From positions 21,106,452-21,170,451 of the forward strand of contig JAPTYO010000002.1 in NCBI GenBank assembly GCA_036873135.1: 64,000 bases of DNA, read 5' to 3'. Positions 21,837 through 32,636 of this stretch are shown in pieces (position 1 is the stretch's first letter; every line of letters begins with the position of its first letter). Position numbers and translations under genes: made by a program. This DNA comes from Clarkia xantiana subsp. parviflora (taxonomy: Eukaryota > Streptophyta > Magnoliopsida > Myrtales > Onagraceae). The notes under the pieces are model-generated. The model saw nothing but the letters and a program-made list of their open reading frames with translations, did not search any database and was not told where the DNA came from.

Positions 21837-22749
21837 TTTGATGCCCATTGGGAGTGCTTGGCCCTTCGCACAGTGGGGCATCGACCTGGTGGGACCCCTT
21901 CCGAAAGCAAAGAGCCAGTGCACACATCTGCTGGTCGCGATCGACTACTTCTCGAAGTGGATCGAGGCTAAGCCGCTAGCCAAAACAACAGCAGGACATA
22001 TCATTAAGTTCCTTCAGACCCGAATTTTGTCGAGATATGGGGTGCCGAAGGTGATCATCAGTGACAATGGTCCTCCGTTTAATGGGGCCCAGTTGGAGAG
22101 GTTCCTAGACGAGTTCGGTATCGAGCATCGAACAGCATCCGTCCACCACGCTCAGACCAATGGGCAGGTAGAGGCGGCCAACAAAATCGTGATGGAGGGC
22201 TTGAAGAAAAGGGTCTACGCTTTGGACGGAAAATGGCTGGACGAACTGGAGAACGTGTTGTGGGCGGTCCGAACGACACCCAAGCGGTCAACAGGTGAAA
22301 CCCCGTTTGCACTTGTTTATGGAACAGAGGCGGTCGCTCCCGTGGAAATCGCGGTGGCGTCCCATCGAACCAGCAGCTATGAGCCCTCGACGAGTCCAGG
22401 AAGAGCCAGGATAGGACCTTTGACGAATGACGAAACAAGGCGCCTGGAGTTATCCTTGCTAGAGGAAAAACGGCTGGAGGCCGACATAGCGCAAGCTCGG
22501 ATGCGTTTGGCGACGGCCAGGTACTACAATCGGAAGGTCAAGTCGCGACAGTTCTACGCAGGAGAACTGGTCCTACGACGGAATGAATTCGCCCTACAAG
22601 ATCGGATCAACAAGATGTCCCCGAAATGGGAAGGGCCTTACAAGATCGTAGGCATGCCGGCCCCGAACGCTTACAAGTTAGAGGATCCCGACGGCAAGGT
22701 TTTAAGAAACACCTTTAGTGGCGAACATCTGAAGAAGTGCCATGTTTGA
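21778..22749 (+). CDS. integrase core and C-terminus of gypsy element 1
   Basis: Continues the polyprotein in a different frame from about 21,790. The DDE core is present: D in GIDLVGPLPKAK, D in VIISDNGPPFNG and E in TNGQVEAANKIV. The C-terminal domain ends in an MSPKWEGPYKIV motif; there is no chromodomain, as expected for the Tat lineage. The Met at 21,778 is chance. The catalytic core looks intact but is disconnected from the zinc-binding region. Confidence 0.92.
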   Translation: MFDPVTRQRYASNITAPAADLMPIGSAWPFAQWGIDLVGPLPKAKSQCTHLLVAIDYFSKWIEAKPLAKTTAGHIIKFLQTRILSRYGVPKVIISDNGPPFNGAQLERFLDEFGIEHRTASVHHAQTNGQVEAANKIVMEGLKKRVYALDGKWLDELENVLWAVRTTPKRSTGETPFALVYGTEAVAPVEIAVASHRTSSYEPSTSPGRARIGPLTNDETRRLELSLLEEKRLEADIAQARMRLATARYYNRKVKSRQFYAGELVLRRNEFALQDRINKMSPKWEGPYKIVGMPAPNAYKLEDPDGKVLRNTFSGEHLKKCHV

Positions 22750-22880
22750 CAAATAAGTCGCCCGTGGAGGCGCGAAGATGTAATTAAGTCGCCCTGAGTG
22801 GTGCATGCTATGTTAAAGACATCAATCAATAAAGAAGTTACTTCTGATCAAAGTATTCCTGAGTCGTTCTCGATACATTT

Positions 22881-23580
22881 AAAAGCGTCATTGGACGTCC
22901 GAAAATCCTTAAGTTTTTAAGGTTCGATTAAAAAGCGTCATTGGACGTCCGAAAATCCTTAAGTTTTTAAGGTTCGATTAAAAAGCGTCATTGGACGTCC
23001 GAAAATCCTTAAGTTTTTAAGGTTCGATTAAAAAGCGTCATTGGACGTCCGAAAATCCTTAAGTTTTATGGTTCGATTAAAAAGCGTCATTGGACGTCCG
23101 AAAATCCTTAAGTTTTTAAGGTTCGATTAAAAAGCGTCATTGGACGTCCGAAAATCCTTAAGTTTTTAAGGTTCGATTAAAAAGCGTCATTGGACGTCCG
23201 AAAATCCTTAAGTTTTTAAGGTTCGATTAAAAAGCGTCATTGGACGTCCGAAAATCCTTAAGTTTTTAAGGTTCGATTAAAAAGCGTCATTGGACGTCCG
23301 AAAATCCTTAAGTTTTTAAGGTTCGATTAAAAAGCGTCATTGGACGTCCGAAAATCCTTAAGTTTTTAAGGTCCGATTAAAAAGCGTCATTGGACGTCCG
23401 AAAATCCTTAAGTTTTTAAGGTCCGATTAAAAAGCGTCATTGGACGTCCGAAAATCCTTAAGTTTTTAAGGTCCGATTAAAAAGCGTCATTGGACGTCCG
23501 AAAATCCTTAAGTTTTTAAGGTTCGATTAAAAAGCGTCGTTGGACGTCCGAAAGCCTTAAGGTTCTCATGACCCGATAGA
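22881..23580. repeat. 50-bp tandem repeat, about 14 copies
   Basis: The unit begins AAAAGCGTCATTGGACGTCC and ends in AAGGTTCGATT. Copies start at 22,881, 22,931, 22,981, 23,031, 23,080, then every 50 bp to 23,530. Most are identical; one lacks 1 bp and three near the end carry a shared T-to-C change. It lies between pol and the opposite-strand gene. Confidence 0.97.
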
Positions 23581-23694
23581 AGCGCTACGAAGAACATAAT
23601 CGAAAAAGATAGTAATAAAAGGCTCGAAAGCCTAAGAGGTTCGATACAAGGGAGATAAATGAGGAAGGAGTACGAGGACTTAAGATTTAACAAA

Positions 23695-26490
23695 TTAAAC
23701 TCGGTCCTCGGGCGCTGAATCTTCAGAAGGCTTTGGAGGGGCAGGCTCGGAGGGATCGGTAGGAGGCTCGTCGGCGTCTTCGGAGGAGCTCTCCGACGGG
23801 AGGCTGAGGTACGTCTCTGCGGCTAGGCCGAGAGTCTTGGACTTCCTCAAGTCGATGGAGTCCCCGTAGGTTTCATTAAGCTCTTCGACAATATCAAGGA
23901 TGGCATTCTGCAAATCCTCCTGACAATGTCTTGCCGCGTCTGCTTTGAAGTCCTCCGAGCTCCGATATTCTTCGAGGGCCTGGACCTTCGCGTTTGTTAT
24001 TTGGGCGGGATAATCCGCCCTCGCCTCCTCTAGCTCCGCGATGGCCCTCTGCTTCTCAAGCTCCAGCCGCTCAGCAGTTTCTTGCAACGCTGCCTTATCA
24101 AAGGCAGCCTGGCTCCGATCCGCCAGGGCAGCCTGTTGCTCCCGCCTAAGCGAGCTCTCGAGACTTAGAATCTGCCTGTGTTGGGATTGAGCCTCTTGAG
24201 CAAGCTTGGCCCTGACTTCCTCGGCTCGCTGCCTTTCCTCCTCAGCCTGTTGCCTAACCTCTTCGACCCGCTCTTCGGCTCGCTTTTTACCCTCCTCCGC
24301 TCGAAGCCTTGACGCCTCGGAGGCAGCTAAGTCCTCCTGGAGCTTGGTCAAGCTCTCGAGTTTGGAGTTGGCCCGTTCTTGCTCCAAAGCCTCCCGAAGA
24401 GACAAGATGTAGCCAAAACAGCGATCCTGGTCCGCCATTTCCTGAGGGCAAGGTATAGCTTAATATTTAAAAAGTCGGAGTACTCCCAGGTGAATAAAAA
24501 CAAAGTGTACTTACCTCTATCCGACGGACGGCCATCGCCCGGATATCCGCCTCGATGTCCTCCCCTTCCAGAGAAAGAGGGCGCCTCAGTGAGGGCGGGA
24601 TCGAGCCCGACACCAAGTGCAAGGCCAGGTTCCTCTCCTGACACCCCCGATGTAGAGGAATCCCCCGAAGGGACTCCACCGGTCTCCAAGGCTCGGCGCC
24701 CTGGTCCGAAGAAAAGGCCTGGTAGTAGTCTCCATCCAAGGGGAATGGAGGTACTACCAGGCGAGCCCCTCCATCTCCTTCACTTACTTGGGCTTCGGGG
24801 GTCCCACCTCTAACTGGCGAAGATGGCGGAGCGGATGACGATGGTGGCGTGACGGGAAGTGGAGACGTCTTCCTACCAGGTGACTTCGCAGGAGTCGACC
24901 TCGATCTTCCTCGGAGGGTCAGGCCTTCCTCCTCAGCACGATCATCGGAGGGGGAGTCCTCCAAGCTGGTCACCCGACCAAATTCACCACGGGCCTCCGT
25001 TGGGGCATCTTCCACCACCGGCTCCACTGCAGGCGCGGAGTCCGAGGCAGGTGCAGCAGGGGCGACGTCCGCGGGACCTGCAGCGGGGCGAATAAGTCGA
25101 GGAATTAATTTGATATCGGTGTGCCAAATTAAACAACGCTTCATATATTTCTCTTTGCCGAAAAAGTCGTAACAACCCGCTTCGAGGACGTGTGGAGTTT
25201 CCCCTCGAAGGATATTTTTGACATCCCTGACCCGTCCTTTCATGTCGGAGGCTTGAAGGTCTTGAGGTACCAACTTCCTATATCTTTTTATAGCACGAAA
25301 AACTTCCTTACCTTCCTTTTCGGAGCGGACGTTGAAGGCGGTCTTGACCACATCCACATTAGTCCGCCCCTCGGAGGTGGGGGCAGACCCGGGGGCCTCG
25401 GAGGTCTTCGCCTTCTTCCGAGAGGGTCCCGATTGGGCAGAAGCCTTCCGATGGGAGGGCTTCTTCTTGCGCTTCAGCGAGTGGGAGGCATCGGTATCCT
25501 CCTGAAACAGACGGGTGGTCAGCGATGTTCGAGGGGCTGTAAACAGTGGAAACAAGAAATAATTAGAAGATTACCCAGAGAATTACATTGGAAACACCAT
25601 CATGAACTTTTCCCCCAGCCTTGGGATCAATCAGCATAATCCCAATTTCAATCCGCTGCTGATCAGTGACAGAAGTGGCCTCGAAGGGCTGGTAACCCTC
25701 CTCCCAACGACGGGCCTGGATAAGCATCAAGGCCCTCTTGGTCTGCTCCGACCATGAACGGAAAGGCACGGGGGGATCAGCTTCCACGGTGGTCCTCGGC
25801 CACTCGATGGGACCAGGCTGGATGAAGAAGTATTGCTCCTTCCAGTTAGCATTATCGTTCCCCTTATCGGAGATGACGGCCCGTTCCTTGCAAATCTTCC
25901 AGGACACCTTCCTGTCCCAGCCCATCTCCTTATACTGCTCATCGGTCCCTTCGGGTTGGCGGGGGGAAAAGGAGCAGATTCCGTCCTTGTTGCAGGTCAT
26001 CTTGTATAGAACCCGCCAGAGCTCCAGGGAATAGCTCCAGTCCTCCTTATTGATATCACACCACACTTGGAAGGCAATCCATGTACGGATTGCGTGTGGA
26101 GAGAAGGTCGTGGGGTACGTCTTATAGTGGTTGCACAGCTCTACCCAACTCGGACAGAAAGGAAGTCGAATTCCCGCACGAATCTGCCCTGGGGAGATGA
26201 ACACCTCGTCCCCTTTGGGGAGCGTAATCCGGGCCTCGCGAGAATTGAATTGCTCATAGGGATAGCGGGCTCCGAAGGAGGATTCAAAGATGCCGCACTC
26301 TATACAGGCCCTATCGTAGCTAATAGGTGCAAGCGTGTTCTTGAGATACTTGAAGACGAAAGGTTGGCCAACAGTAGCAGATCCCTCGGCTGAAAATCGT
26401 CGAGGGAAGGAAGGAGGGGAAAAATTGAAGCCTAAGAAAACCAAAGATGAAAGGGAAAAGAGTAATAAGGTGAAGAACCTTACCAGACAT
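23695..26490 (-). CDS. spliced antisense gene of gypsy element 1 (847 residues, PF04195-like N-terminus, coiled-coil C-terminus)
   Basis: Four exons on the strand opposite gag-pol: 26,490-26,484 (Met-Ser), 26,389-25,587, 25,501-24,515, 24,441-23,695. Junctions are GT..AG and phases agree, giving 2,544 nt without a stop. Residues 1-270 resemble the 'putative gypsy type transposon' family (PF04195): FCPSWVELCNHY, FSPHAIRTWIAFQVW. The middle is Ser/Pro-rich with a basic KRKKKPSHRK patch that could be a nuclear signal. The last 250 residues form a strong Glu/Arg/Ala coiled coil ending in an acidic Pro-rich tail. The function is unknown. Introns on this strand would stay in the element's own genomic RNA. 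It is intact although pol is broken. Confidence 0.8.
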
Positions 26491-26507
26491 GGTGGTTGAA
26501 GTGATCG

Positions 26508-26665
26508 TGATCGGAAAATCTGGAAGCTGGAAACGCCGGTGAAACCTTGAAGTGATCGTGATCGGAAAATTTGGAAGCTGGAAACGCCGGTGAAACCTTG
26601 AAGTGATCGTGATCAGAAAATCTGGATGCTGAAAACGCCGATGAAACCTTGGAGTGAGAAGAATT
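26508..26665. repeat. ~53-bp tandem repeat, three copies
   Basis: Three near-identical units containing GTGATCGTGATCGGAAAAT and GCTGGAAACGCCGGTGAAAC, just upstream of the antisense gene's start codon and so in its probable 5' leader. Confidence 0.85.
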
Positions 26666-27165
26666 AGGGTTCTTGGGATCGCAGAGAAGAAGAAGTAAGG
26701 GAAAAGTAAAACAAGGTCTGGATTTAGGGTTTTATAAGAGAAGGAAAAGGAAACTGAAGAGGTGGGCAATCTGAGCCACAGAATTCAAAACGATTCGATC
26801 ATGAGCGTCCAAGGGGGAAACGTGCCTATCCGACGAAGGCGAAACGGTTTCAATTTGAACCGTCAGGACGCATGGGACAGATAAGACAAGAGTAATGACG
26901 TACCGGGTGGTTGAAAAGTGCTTTTTCAGAAAGCAGGCATGCGGAACCCGAAACGTTCCTTCACCTCCTATCAGCATTTAATGCTGGTCTGATCAAGAAA
27001 ACCCCTCGAATTCAAGCAGGATCCCAAAGGATCTTGAAGAGATCCAAGGCAAAGGCCTCCGACAGAAGTAGGGCAATGGCCTCCAGCGTTTCAGATAAAG
27101 ACCCCCGACTGGGATGTGGAGGGGTCCGATACTGAAAGACGCGACGTACTATAAGTCCCTCACGT

Positions 27166-27177
27166 CTTGGGGGCAAA
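27166..27177 (+). promoter_or_regulatory. polypurine tract of gypsy element 1
   Basis: TTGGGGGCAAA directly precedes the 3' LTR (TGATGG). It is the expected start site for plus-strand DNA synthesis. Confidence 0.8.
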
Positions 27178-27835
27178 TGATGGGCCATGGCGAAGGCCGT
27201 TAGGCCCCCTAACGATTGGCAAACGGCGACTAGGCCTGGTGGGCCAGGAGCTGGGCTGCTGGAAGGCTAAGGGCTCCGACTGAAGGAGGCCCCGACATTG
27301 AATGGCCCCGAGCAAGTATGGCTCCGATAGAGGAGAGCCCCGAAGATATCGGACCTGGACGTAGTCGGTCCCGATGTGGGAGTTGACACCACTCCCCGAC
27401 ACCGAATCCTCAACGATGTAACTTGGGAGTCTCCGATAATGATCGAGACTCGCCAGTAAGAGCACAATCCCGGAAATCTCGCCACGATTACAGTAGTGGT
27501 ATAATGGGCGAGATATGTGGGATACGAATAACTGTGCAAGATACGTGGCAAGATATACGGCGAGATATGTGGGATAGTGGATCACAATCCAACCGCCCAA
27601 TCAGGTAACTGGGATAGCCTTTCCTCTATAAAAGGAGGGAAGTTATTCCAGATTAGGGTTACGTTTTGCATACACAAAATACTGCTTGCCTGCCTTGTTG
27701 ACTGCCATACTTACGTTAAGCATCGGAGAGGGATTCTGGGCCACTGCCCTCTACTCCCCTCTTGCAGGATTGCGTGGAGCAAAGGAGCTAGGATTGCCGT
27801 CAAAGTCCGTACCGGAGTTCCACCGTGATCCAACA
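27178..27835 (+). repeat. gypsy element 1, 3' LTR
   Basis: 658 bp, identical by eye to 16,468-17,125, followed by the target duplication ATAAC (27,836-27,840). In the reverse direction it could also supply the promoter of the antisense gene. Confidence 0.95.
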
Positions 27836-28735
27836 ATAACAATGCTCGCGTACAAACATATAAAACTTTTATTTTAGTTTATGATTTAATTTTCATTTTG
27901 CCCCTTCGTAAATTAATTTATCTCACCTCCCCTTAGGAAAAAAATGACTAATTTAATTTAAGACAAGATTGCATAGTCAATAAACATTAGTCGAAGAGAG
28001 TTCAGTGAGCATTATGATATGTGTAATTCAACATTAGAGGATCTACGATATTAGGGGAATATTTTGACTCCAACAAGGCTATTATAATCTATCATGTAGT
28101 ATGATTGTTAACGGTTGGATTGTTATATTTAATAATTGCATTACTAAATTAATTAGTTATTTTCCCGCGCGTTACTAACTAAACAGTTTGTTACCCGCGC
28201 ATTACTAACTAAATTAGTTACTTTCCCGCGCTTTACTTATTAAACAATTAATTTTCTTGATAATTGCATGGTAACAAATGTTCACGTAAAAATATATATA
28301 ACTCTTGTTTTTATTTTAGTGTTTAATTTTCAGTGTCGCTCATGAGTAAACTAATTTATCTTGCATCCCGACTCATTTATTTAAGAAAGAATTGCATATC
28401 AACAAACATTAACTGGAGAGAGTTCAAGTGAACATTATTAGATGTGTAATTCAACATTGACGGGTCTACAACATTAGGAAATAATTTGACTCTAGCAAGG
28501 CTTTATAATTTATCATATAGTATGATTGTTAAATGTTCGATTGTCATATTTAGTAATCGCATTAATGACGAAGTAGTTATTTTCCCGCGTGTTACTAACT
28601 AAACAGTTATTACACGCGCATTACTAACTAAATTAGTTACTTTTCCACGCATTTCTGACTAAACAATTACTTCCCGCGCTAATTGCATAATAACTCTTTT
28701 CGTGTACAAATATATATATTGCCAACAATGTAGAC
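27836..28735. repeat. ~0.43-kb AT-rich satellite, block B (about two monomers)
   Basis: Continues block A across the gypsy insertion. Monomer markers lie near 27,857 and 28,300 (443 bp apart), with a third beginning near 28,720 that is cut by the LINE. Sub-repeats of the TTACTAACTAAA...GTTACTTTCCCGCGC type are well preserved at 28,140-28,240 and 28,590-28,680. Confidence 0.8.
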
Positions 28736-30033
28736 TTTTATTATTAACCTGTAATTGAGTTCACATTGCAATCCAACAACAAAAGCAATAACAGATAAGA
28801 TGGGGGGTAAAAAACCCAATTAGCAGGACACATCTCCTTTCTGAATTGTATAGTAATCCAGTTTGCGCTTCTATTAGCGTTTCGTCTTACAAACTTCCAA
28901 AGGACTCTTGGGATGGAACTGGCTCTTTGTCGGATGGAATGACCGATGTTCTCAAGCCGCCAATCTTGCTCCTTGGCAACTCCTTGAATTTTAAGTACAA
29001 TGTATTCCGCATCCGACTCGGTAATGATATTGTTCCAATTATGGTGAATAGCAAGGTCGAGACCTTGTAATATCGCCTTGGCCTCAACACTTGTCGCACT
29101 ACTGTCTCTTATGTGTCAATGTCGTCCATCAACAATGACCCCGTTAGAATCCCTAGCGATAATACCGGTACCGCTTCTTCCAAAGGACTCTTGGGATGGA
29201 ACTGGCTCTTTGTCGGATGGAATGACCGATGTTCTCAAGCCGCCAATCTTGCTCCTTGGCAACTCCTTGAATTTTAAGTACAATGTATTCCGCATCCGAC
29301 TCGGTAATGATATTGTTCCAATTATGGTGAATAGCAAGGTCGAGACCTTGTAATATCGCCTTGGCCTCAACACTTGTCGCACTACTGTCTCTTATGTGTC
29401 AATGTCGTCCATCAACAATGACCCCGTTAGAATCCCTAGCGATAATACCGGTACCGCTTCTTCTCGTTCTCACGTCTCACGAACCATCGTAATTAATCTT
29501 GATTACACCGGGAGGTGGCTTTGTCCAGATATGGGCTATCATACGCGTTGGACGTGTCCTTGATTCGGTTGATTTGCTATAGGCCTCCCATGTCTCTCAT
29601 GCTAACTTGCGTGATCGTTCCACCACATATTGAGGTCAGGGCCTATCTCCACCGTAGAACGCTCAACACCGTTCCTTCCATATTTCCCAATATGCCACCT
29701 CAAACATTAAGTGTGCCTTCACTGTAGCATCTTCGCTCAAAATCACCTTATCACCAAATTCTTCAAGAAGGTCAACCCATGTGGATATGGAATCATCTTA
29801 TCTTCTCAACCCAAGACACACAAACCAAACAGCTCGAGTCCATAGACAATCCATAGTGCATGAGATATTGATTCCGTACCCGTGCAGAACGGACACTGCG
29901 AGTCCACTTTTACACCCCTTCTATTGAGTTCATCGAGTGCAGGGAGGGCTCGTGCACACGCCCTCCAAAGAAATTTTTTAATCTTTGGCAACGCAAGTCC
30001 CTTCCAAATCTGCTCCCATACCTTATTCGAAAC
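28736..30033 (-). pseudogene. LINE 3' part: RNase H and zf-RVT segments
   Basis: On the minus strand, 30,033-29,860 encodes the reverse-transcriptase zinc-binding domain of a plant LINE (KIKKFLWRACARALPALDEL, then CPFCTGTESISHALW). 29,460-28,895 encodes an RNase H (GTGIIARDSNGVIVDGRH, then SVEAKAILQGLDLAIHHN), interrupted by frame breaks and by a 283-bp tandem duplication. The 5' continuation lies at 40,983-41,275, beyond gypsy element 2. No clear poly(A) end is visible near 28,736. Confidence 0.85.
28895..29460. repeat. 283-bp tandem duplication within the LINE
   Basis: 28,895-29,177 and 29,178-29,460 appear identical, each starting TTCCAAAGGACTCTTGGGAT and ending ACCGGTACCGCTTC. The duplication repeats most of the RNase H segment. 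Confidence 0.95.
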
Positions 30034-30813
30034 TGTTGCGTCCGGATTGAACAAGGTCGTGAGGATGCGTCTGTGGTTGTGCGGGCTGTGATCCTTCCGT
30101 CGGGCGGAGATTGGGCCACTGACGAGTGTTCAGACTTGCTCCCGTATGAGGATTGTGTCTCGGTATGGCTGTGACTCGGCAAGGCTGGGACTCGGTAAGG
30201 TTGTGACTCGGCAAGGTTGTGTCTCAAGCGTCGGATCCTGCACCAAGGACCAATGCTAGCACGGAGAGGGGGGGGTGGTGCTAGCGGAGCCCTCTCCGAT
30301 GCTTAAGTCACTATAAGGGCAAAAAGGTAATTTCTAGAGAGAGAATATTTCTAGAGAGAAGTCAGAGCTCAAAATACCAAAGTTGGGAAAATGAGAGAAT
30401 GTGTCAAAATGGGTGGCCAAGACCTCCTATTTATAGGCTTTCTTGGGACCGGACCCGGTTTTAGAGCGGTTTGATGACGGTTCAAGATCATGCGGTAACC
30501 GTCATCCATATTGGTAATGTGCGAACTTGACTTCTCTACACGCAACGGTAATCGCGGATACGGTAGTCGCGCGATACCCGTAAGGCAAACCGGACCTCGT
30601 CGAATTTGGGCAATTCGGCGAGGTCCGGATTGCCGTGCAACCCGGACCTCCGGATTGCTTTACGCAACCCGGAGGTCCGGTCCGGACGCGCGTAAATGCG
30701 CTTCCGGACCGTTTTGATACCGTGGGAGATGTTTTTAAACCGAGATGTAATTTTTGAAACGTTTACGAGGCCCGAAATGTAAATACGAACCCGAATTGGA
30801 CATTTATCCATCA
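30034..30813 (-). repeat. gypsy element 2, 3' LTR
   Basis: 780 bp, TGTTGCGTCC at 30,034 and TTATCCATCA ending at 30,813 on the plus strand. A CTATAAATAG box lies near 30,435 on the minus strand. It holds one copy of the 25-bp GC-rich unit that is repeated in the other LTR. A near-perfect 20-bp-arm hairpin lies at about 30,585-30,630. Confidence 0.93.
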
Positions 30814-30828
30814 CTTGCCCCCGAGTCA
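30814..30828 (-). promoter_or_regulatory. polypurine tract of gypsy element 2
   Basis: Minus-strand ACTCGGGGGCAAG ends exactly at the LTR start TGATGG. The GGGGGCAA core matches the tract of element 1. Confidence 0.75.
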
Positions 30829-32225
30829 AGTAACGGTTTAGAACCTTTCTTGACTCTATTTTAAGTTAGGATATTTGTCCAATTTGAGTTTGACGTTAAC
30901 CTTTCGGTTTTGATCGTTGGTCGGACGCAAGCATCTTGATTTCGTCCGTCGTTTGATTTTCCGACCGAATGACTTTGTTTCCTATCATCATGGTTAGTGC
31001 AATAGGAAATGTATATGCGCAAGTATGGTTATCGTCGGAAACATAGGCAATTGATAATACACTATGCAAGTATGCCTCTATCAATACGCATGTATAGGTA
31101 ATGGACACGACAAGATCATAATTACGTAGTGCAAGAAATAGAAACCGTACGTGTCTAAAACAACTAAGTGATTACCGAATCATGAATCATGCGGTTGCAA
31201 CGTATACGTAAAGTGGTGGGTTTGATACGTGCCATGTCAAGATACGCATAAGAGTAGATATTTTTAGAGGAGAGAATAGAGTATACCGTAGGGGTTTAGT
31301 CTTGAATGTAGGTAAACTAATCCTTTGATCCTTATCCATAAAGCATCTCTTTGGGATTTGTAAATACACACATCCCCATTTATCCTTCCAGCATCTTGGG
31401 AGTTCACCATTCCATTCCCTTTTCAGGTAATTCATTCACCCTTTCCCGAAATTGCTTTTGTGTTCAAAATTTCTTCGCCGTCGTGGAGCTTAGATACGTT
31501 CTGACAGTTTCGAGTCTGATTTTTGGCTTGTTTTTGGAAGTTGACACCATCATTCGACTCGGTTCGTCTCAAGGATTCCAGCGCCACCTTCGGAGCCTCC
31601 AGGAGCCACCGGACGCGCCCTCACGCGCCACCGCGTGTGGAACTCCTTCGCTGGAGCGTGTGGGCCACGCGCCGCCTTCCCGGCCTCGCCTCGTTGCGGT
31701 CCTTACCTTTCCGGAATCGTCTCGACGAGGGGAGTCCATTGGAGTACTTTCCGGCACGTTTTGAGGTAATTTGGAAATTCGAATTCTTAGGACAGCTTCG
31801 ACTTGAATGCTGATGTCACCGTATTGTTGTTTGTTTAAGTCATTTTTCGTTGTCGACATGTGGGACTGCTTGTTGATGTTTATACGTCGAGTAATTGCTG
31901 ATTGATTGCCGTCATTATCGTCGTTTGTCCATAATTTAGGCGATTTTCCATTTCCGTGGGTATTTGATGTAGAATTCCCCGTATCTTCGTGTAGAATCTT
32001 TTTTGGTCGATATGCATGATTTTCCTTTTTGGCGGGTTTTTTGGTTGACGGGGATTGCCCAATAACTTTAAAGCATAGTCACTTGTCGTCTTGATGTCGT
32101 AGAGAAAAATTTTCCTTAAGCGTTGCCGCGTTCGATTCTTACGGTTTGTCGCGTTAATCCCCCGTTTGCATGATAGCTCCTTAGGACGTTAGTTCCTTCC
32201 ATGGTGTGTATCAACTTTACTATGT
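30829..32225 (+). other. non-coding 3' region of element 2; possible leader of the antisense gene
   Basis: No supported frame on either strand. The stretch lies between the LTR and the antisense gene's start codon and probably includes that gene's promoter and 5' leader. A GC-rich patch (31,570-31,740) is notable against the AT-rich surroundings. Confidence 0.4.
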
Positions 32226-32239
32226 GTGTGGAACTTGGT

Positions 32240-32570
32240 CACGTGCGTTGACTTTTTGATACGTGCGTTGACTTTGATACGCGCATTGATGTTGATACGC
32301 GCGTTAACTTTGATACGCGCATTGATATTGATACGTGTGTTAACTTTGATACGCGCATTGATGTTGATACGCGCGTTAACTTTGATACGCGCATTGATGT
32401 TGATACGCGCGTTAACTTTGATACGCGCATTGATGTTGATACGCGCGTTAACTTTGATACATGCGTTGATGTTGATACGCGCGTTAACTTTGATACACGC
32501 GTTGATGTTGATACGCGCGTTAACTTTGGTACGCGCATTGATGTTGATACACGCGTCAACTTTGCTTGCT
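32240..32570. repeat. 18-bp tandem repeat, about 18 copies
   Basis: Alternating 18-bp units TGATACGCGCGTTAACTT and TGATACGCGCATTGATGT, forming a 36-bp higher-order unit, just upstream of the antisense start codon. The array is open in several frames only because its length is a multiple of 3. Confidence 0.95.
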
Positions 32571-32636
32571 TCTTGCAGGTTGTGGGATTGTAGTAACTTC
32601 TTGCGGAGCTTCTTTCCCTTTGATCGCGTTGATACA

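Larger units (their letters stand above)
16468..27835 (+). mobile_element. Tat-like Ty3/gypsy LTR retrotransposon, 11.4 kb, complete ends
   Basis: Two 658-bp LTRs (16,468-17,125 and 27,178-27,835) appear identical base for base. The target duplication is ATAAC (16,463-16,467 and 27,836-27,840). Inside, in order: primer site, gag, protease, RT, RNase H, a second archaeal-type RNase H, integrase, a 50-bp tandem array, and an intron-containing gene on the opposite strand. The double RNase H places it in the non-chromovirus Tat/Ogre/Retand lineage. Two frame breaks in gag-pol suggest this copy cannot make its own replication proteins. Confidence 0.95.

Noticed and set aside
22881..23580. 50-bp array as a CRISPR-like repeat-spacer array
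   Set aside because: Units are contiguous with no variable spacers, and the context is a plant retrotransposon; it is a simple tandem repeat.
32226..32636. Repetitive N-terminal extension (about 137 codons of RALTLI-like repeats) ahead of the antisense protein of element 2
   Set aside because: It is translation of the 18-bp DNA repeat, open in several frames on both strands; the Met at 32,637 is the better start.
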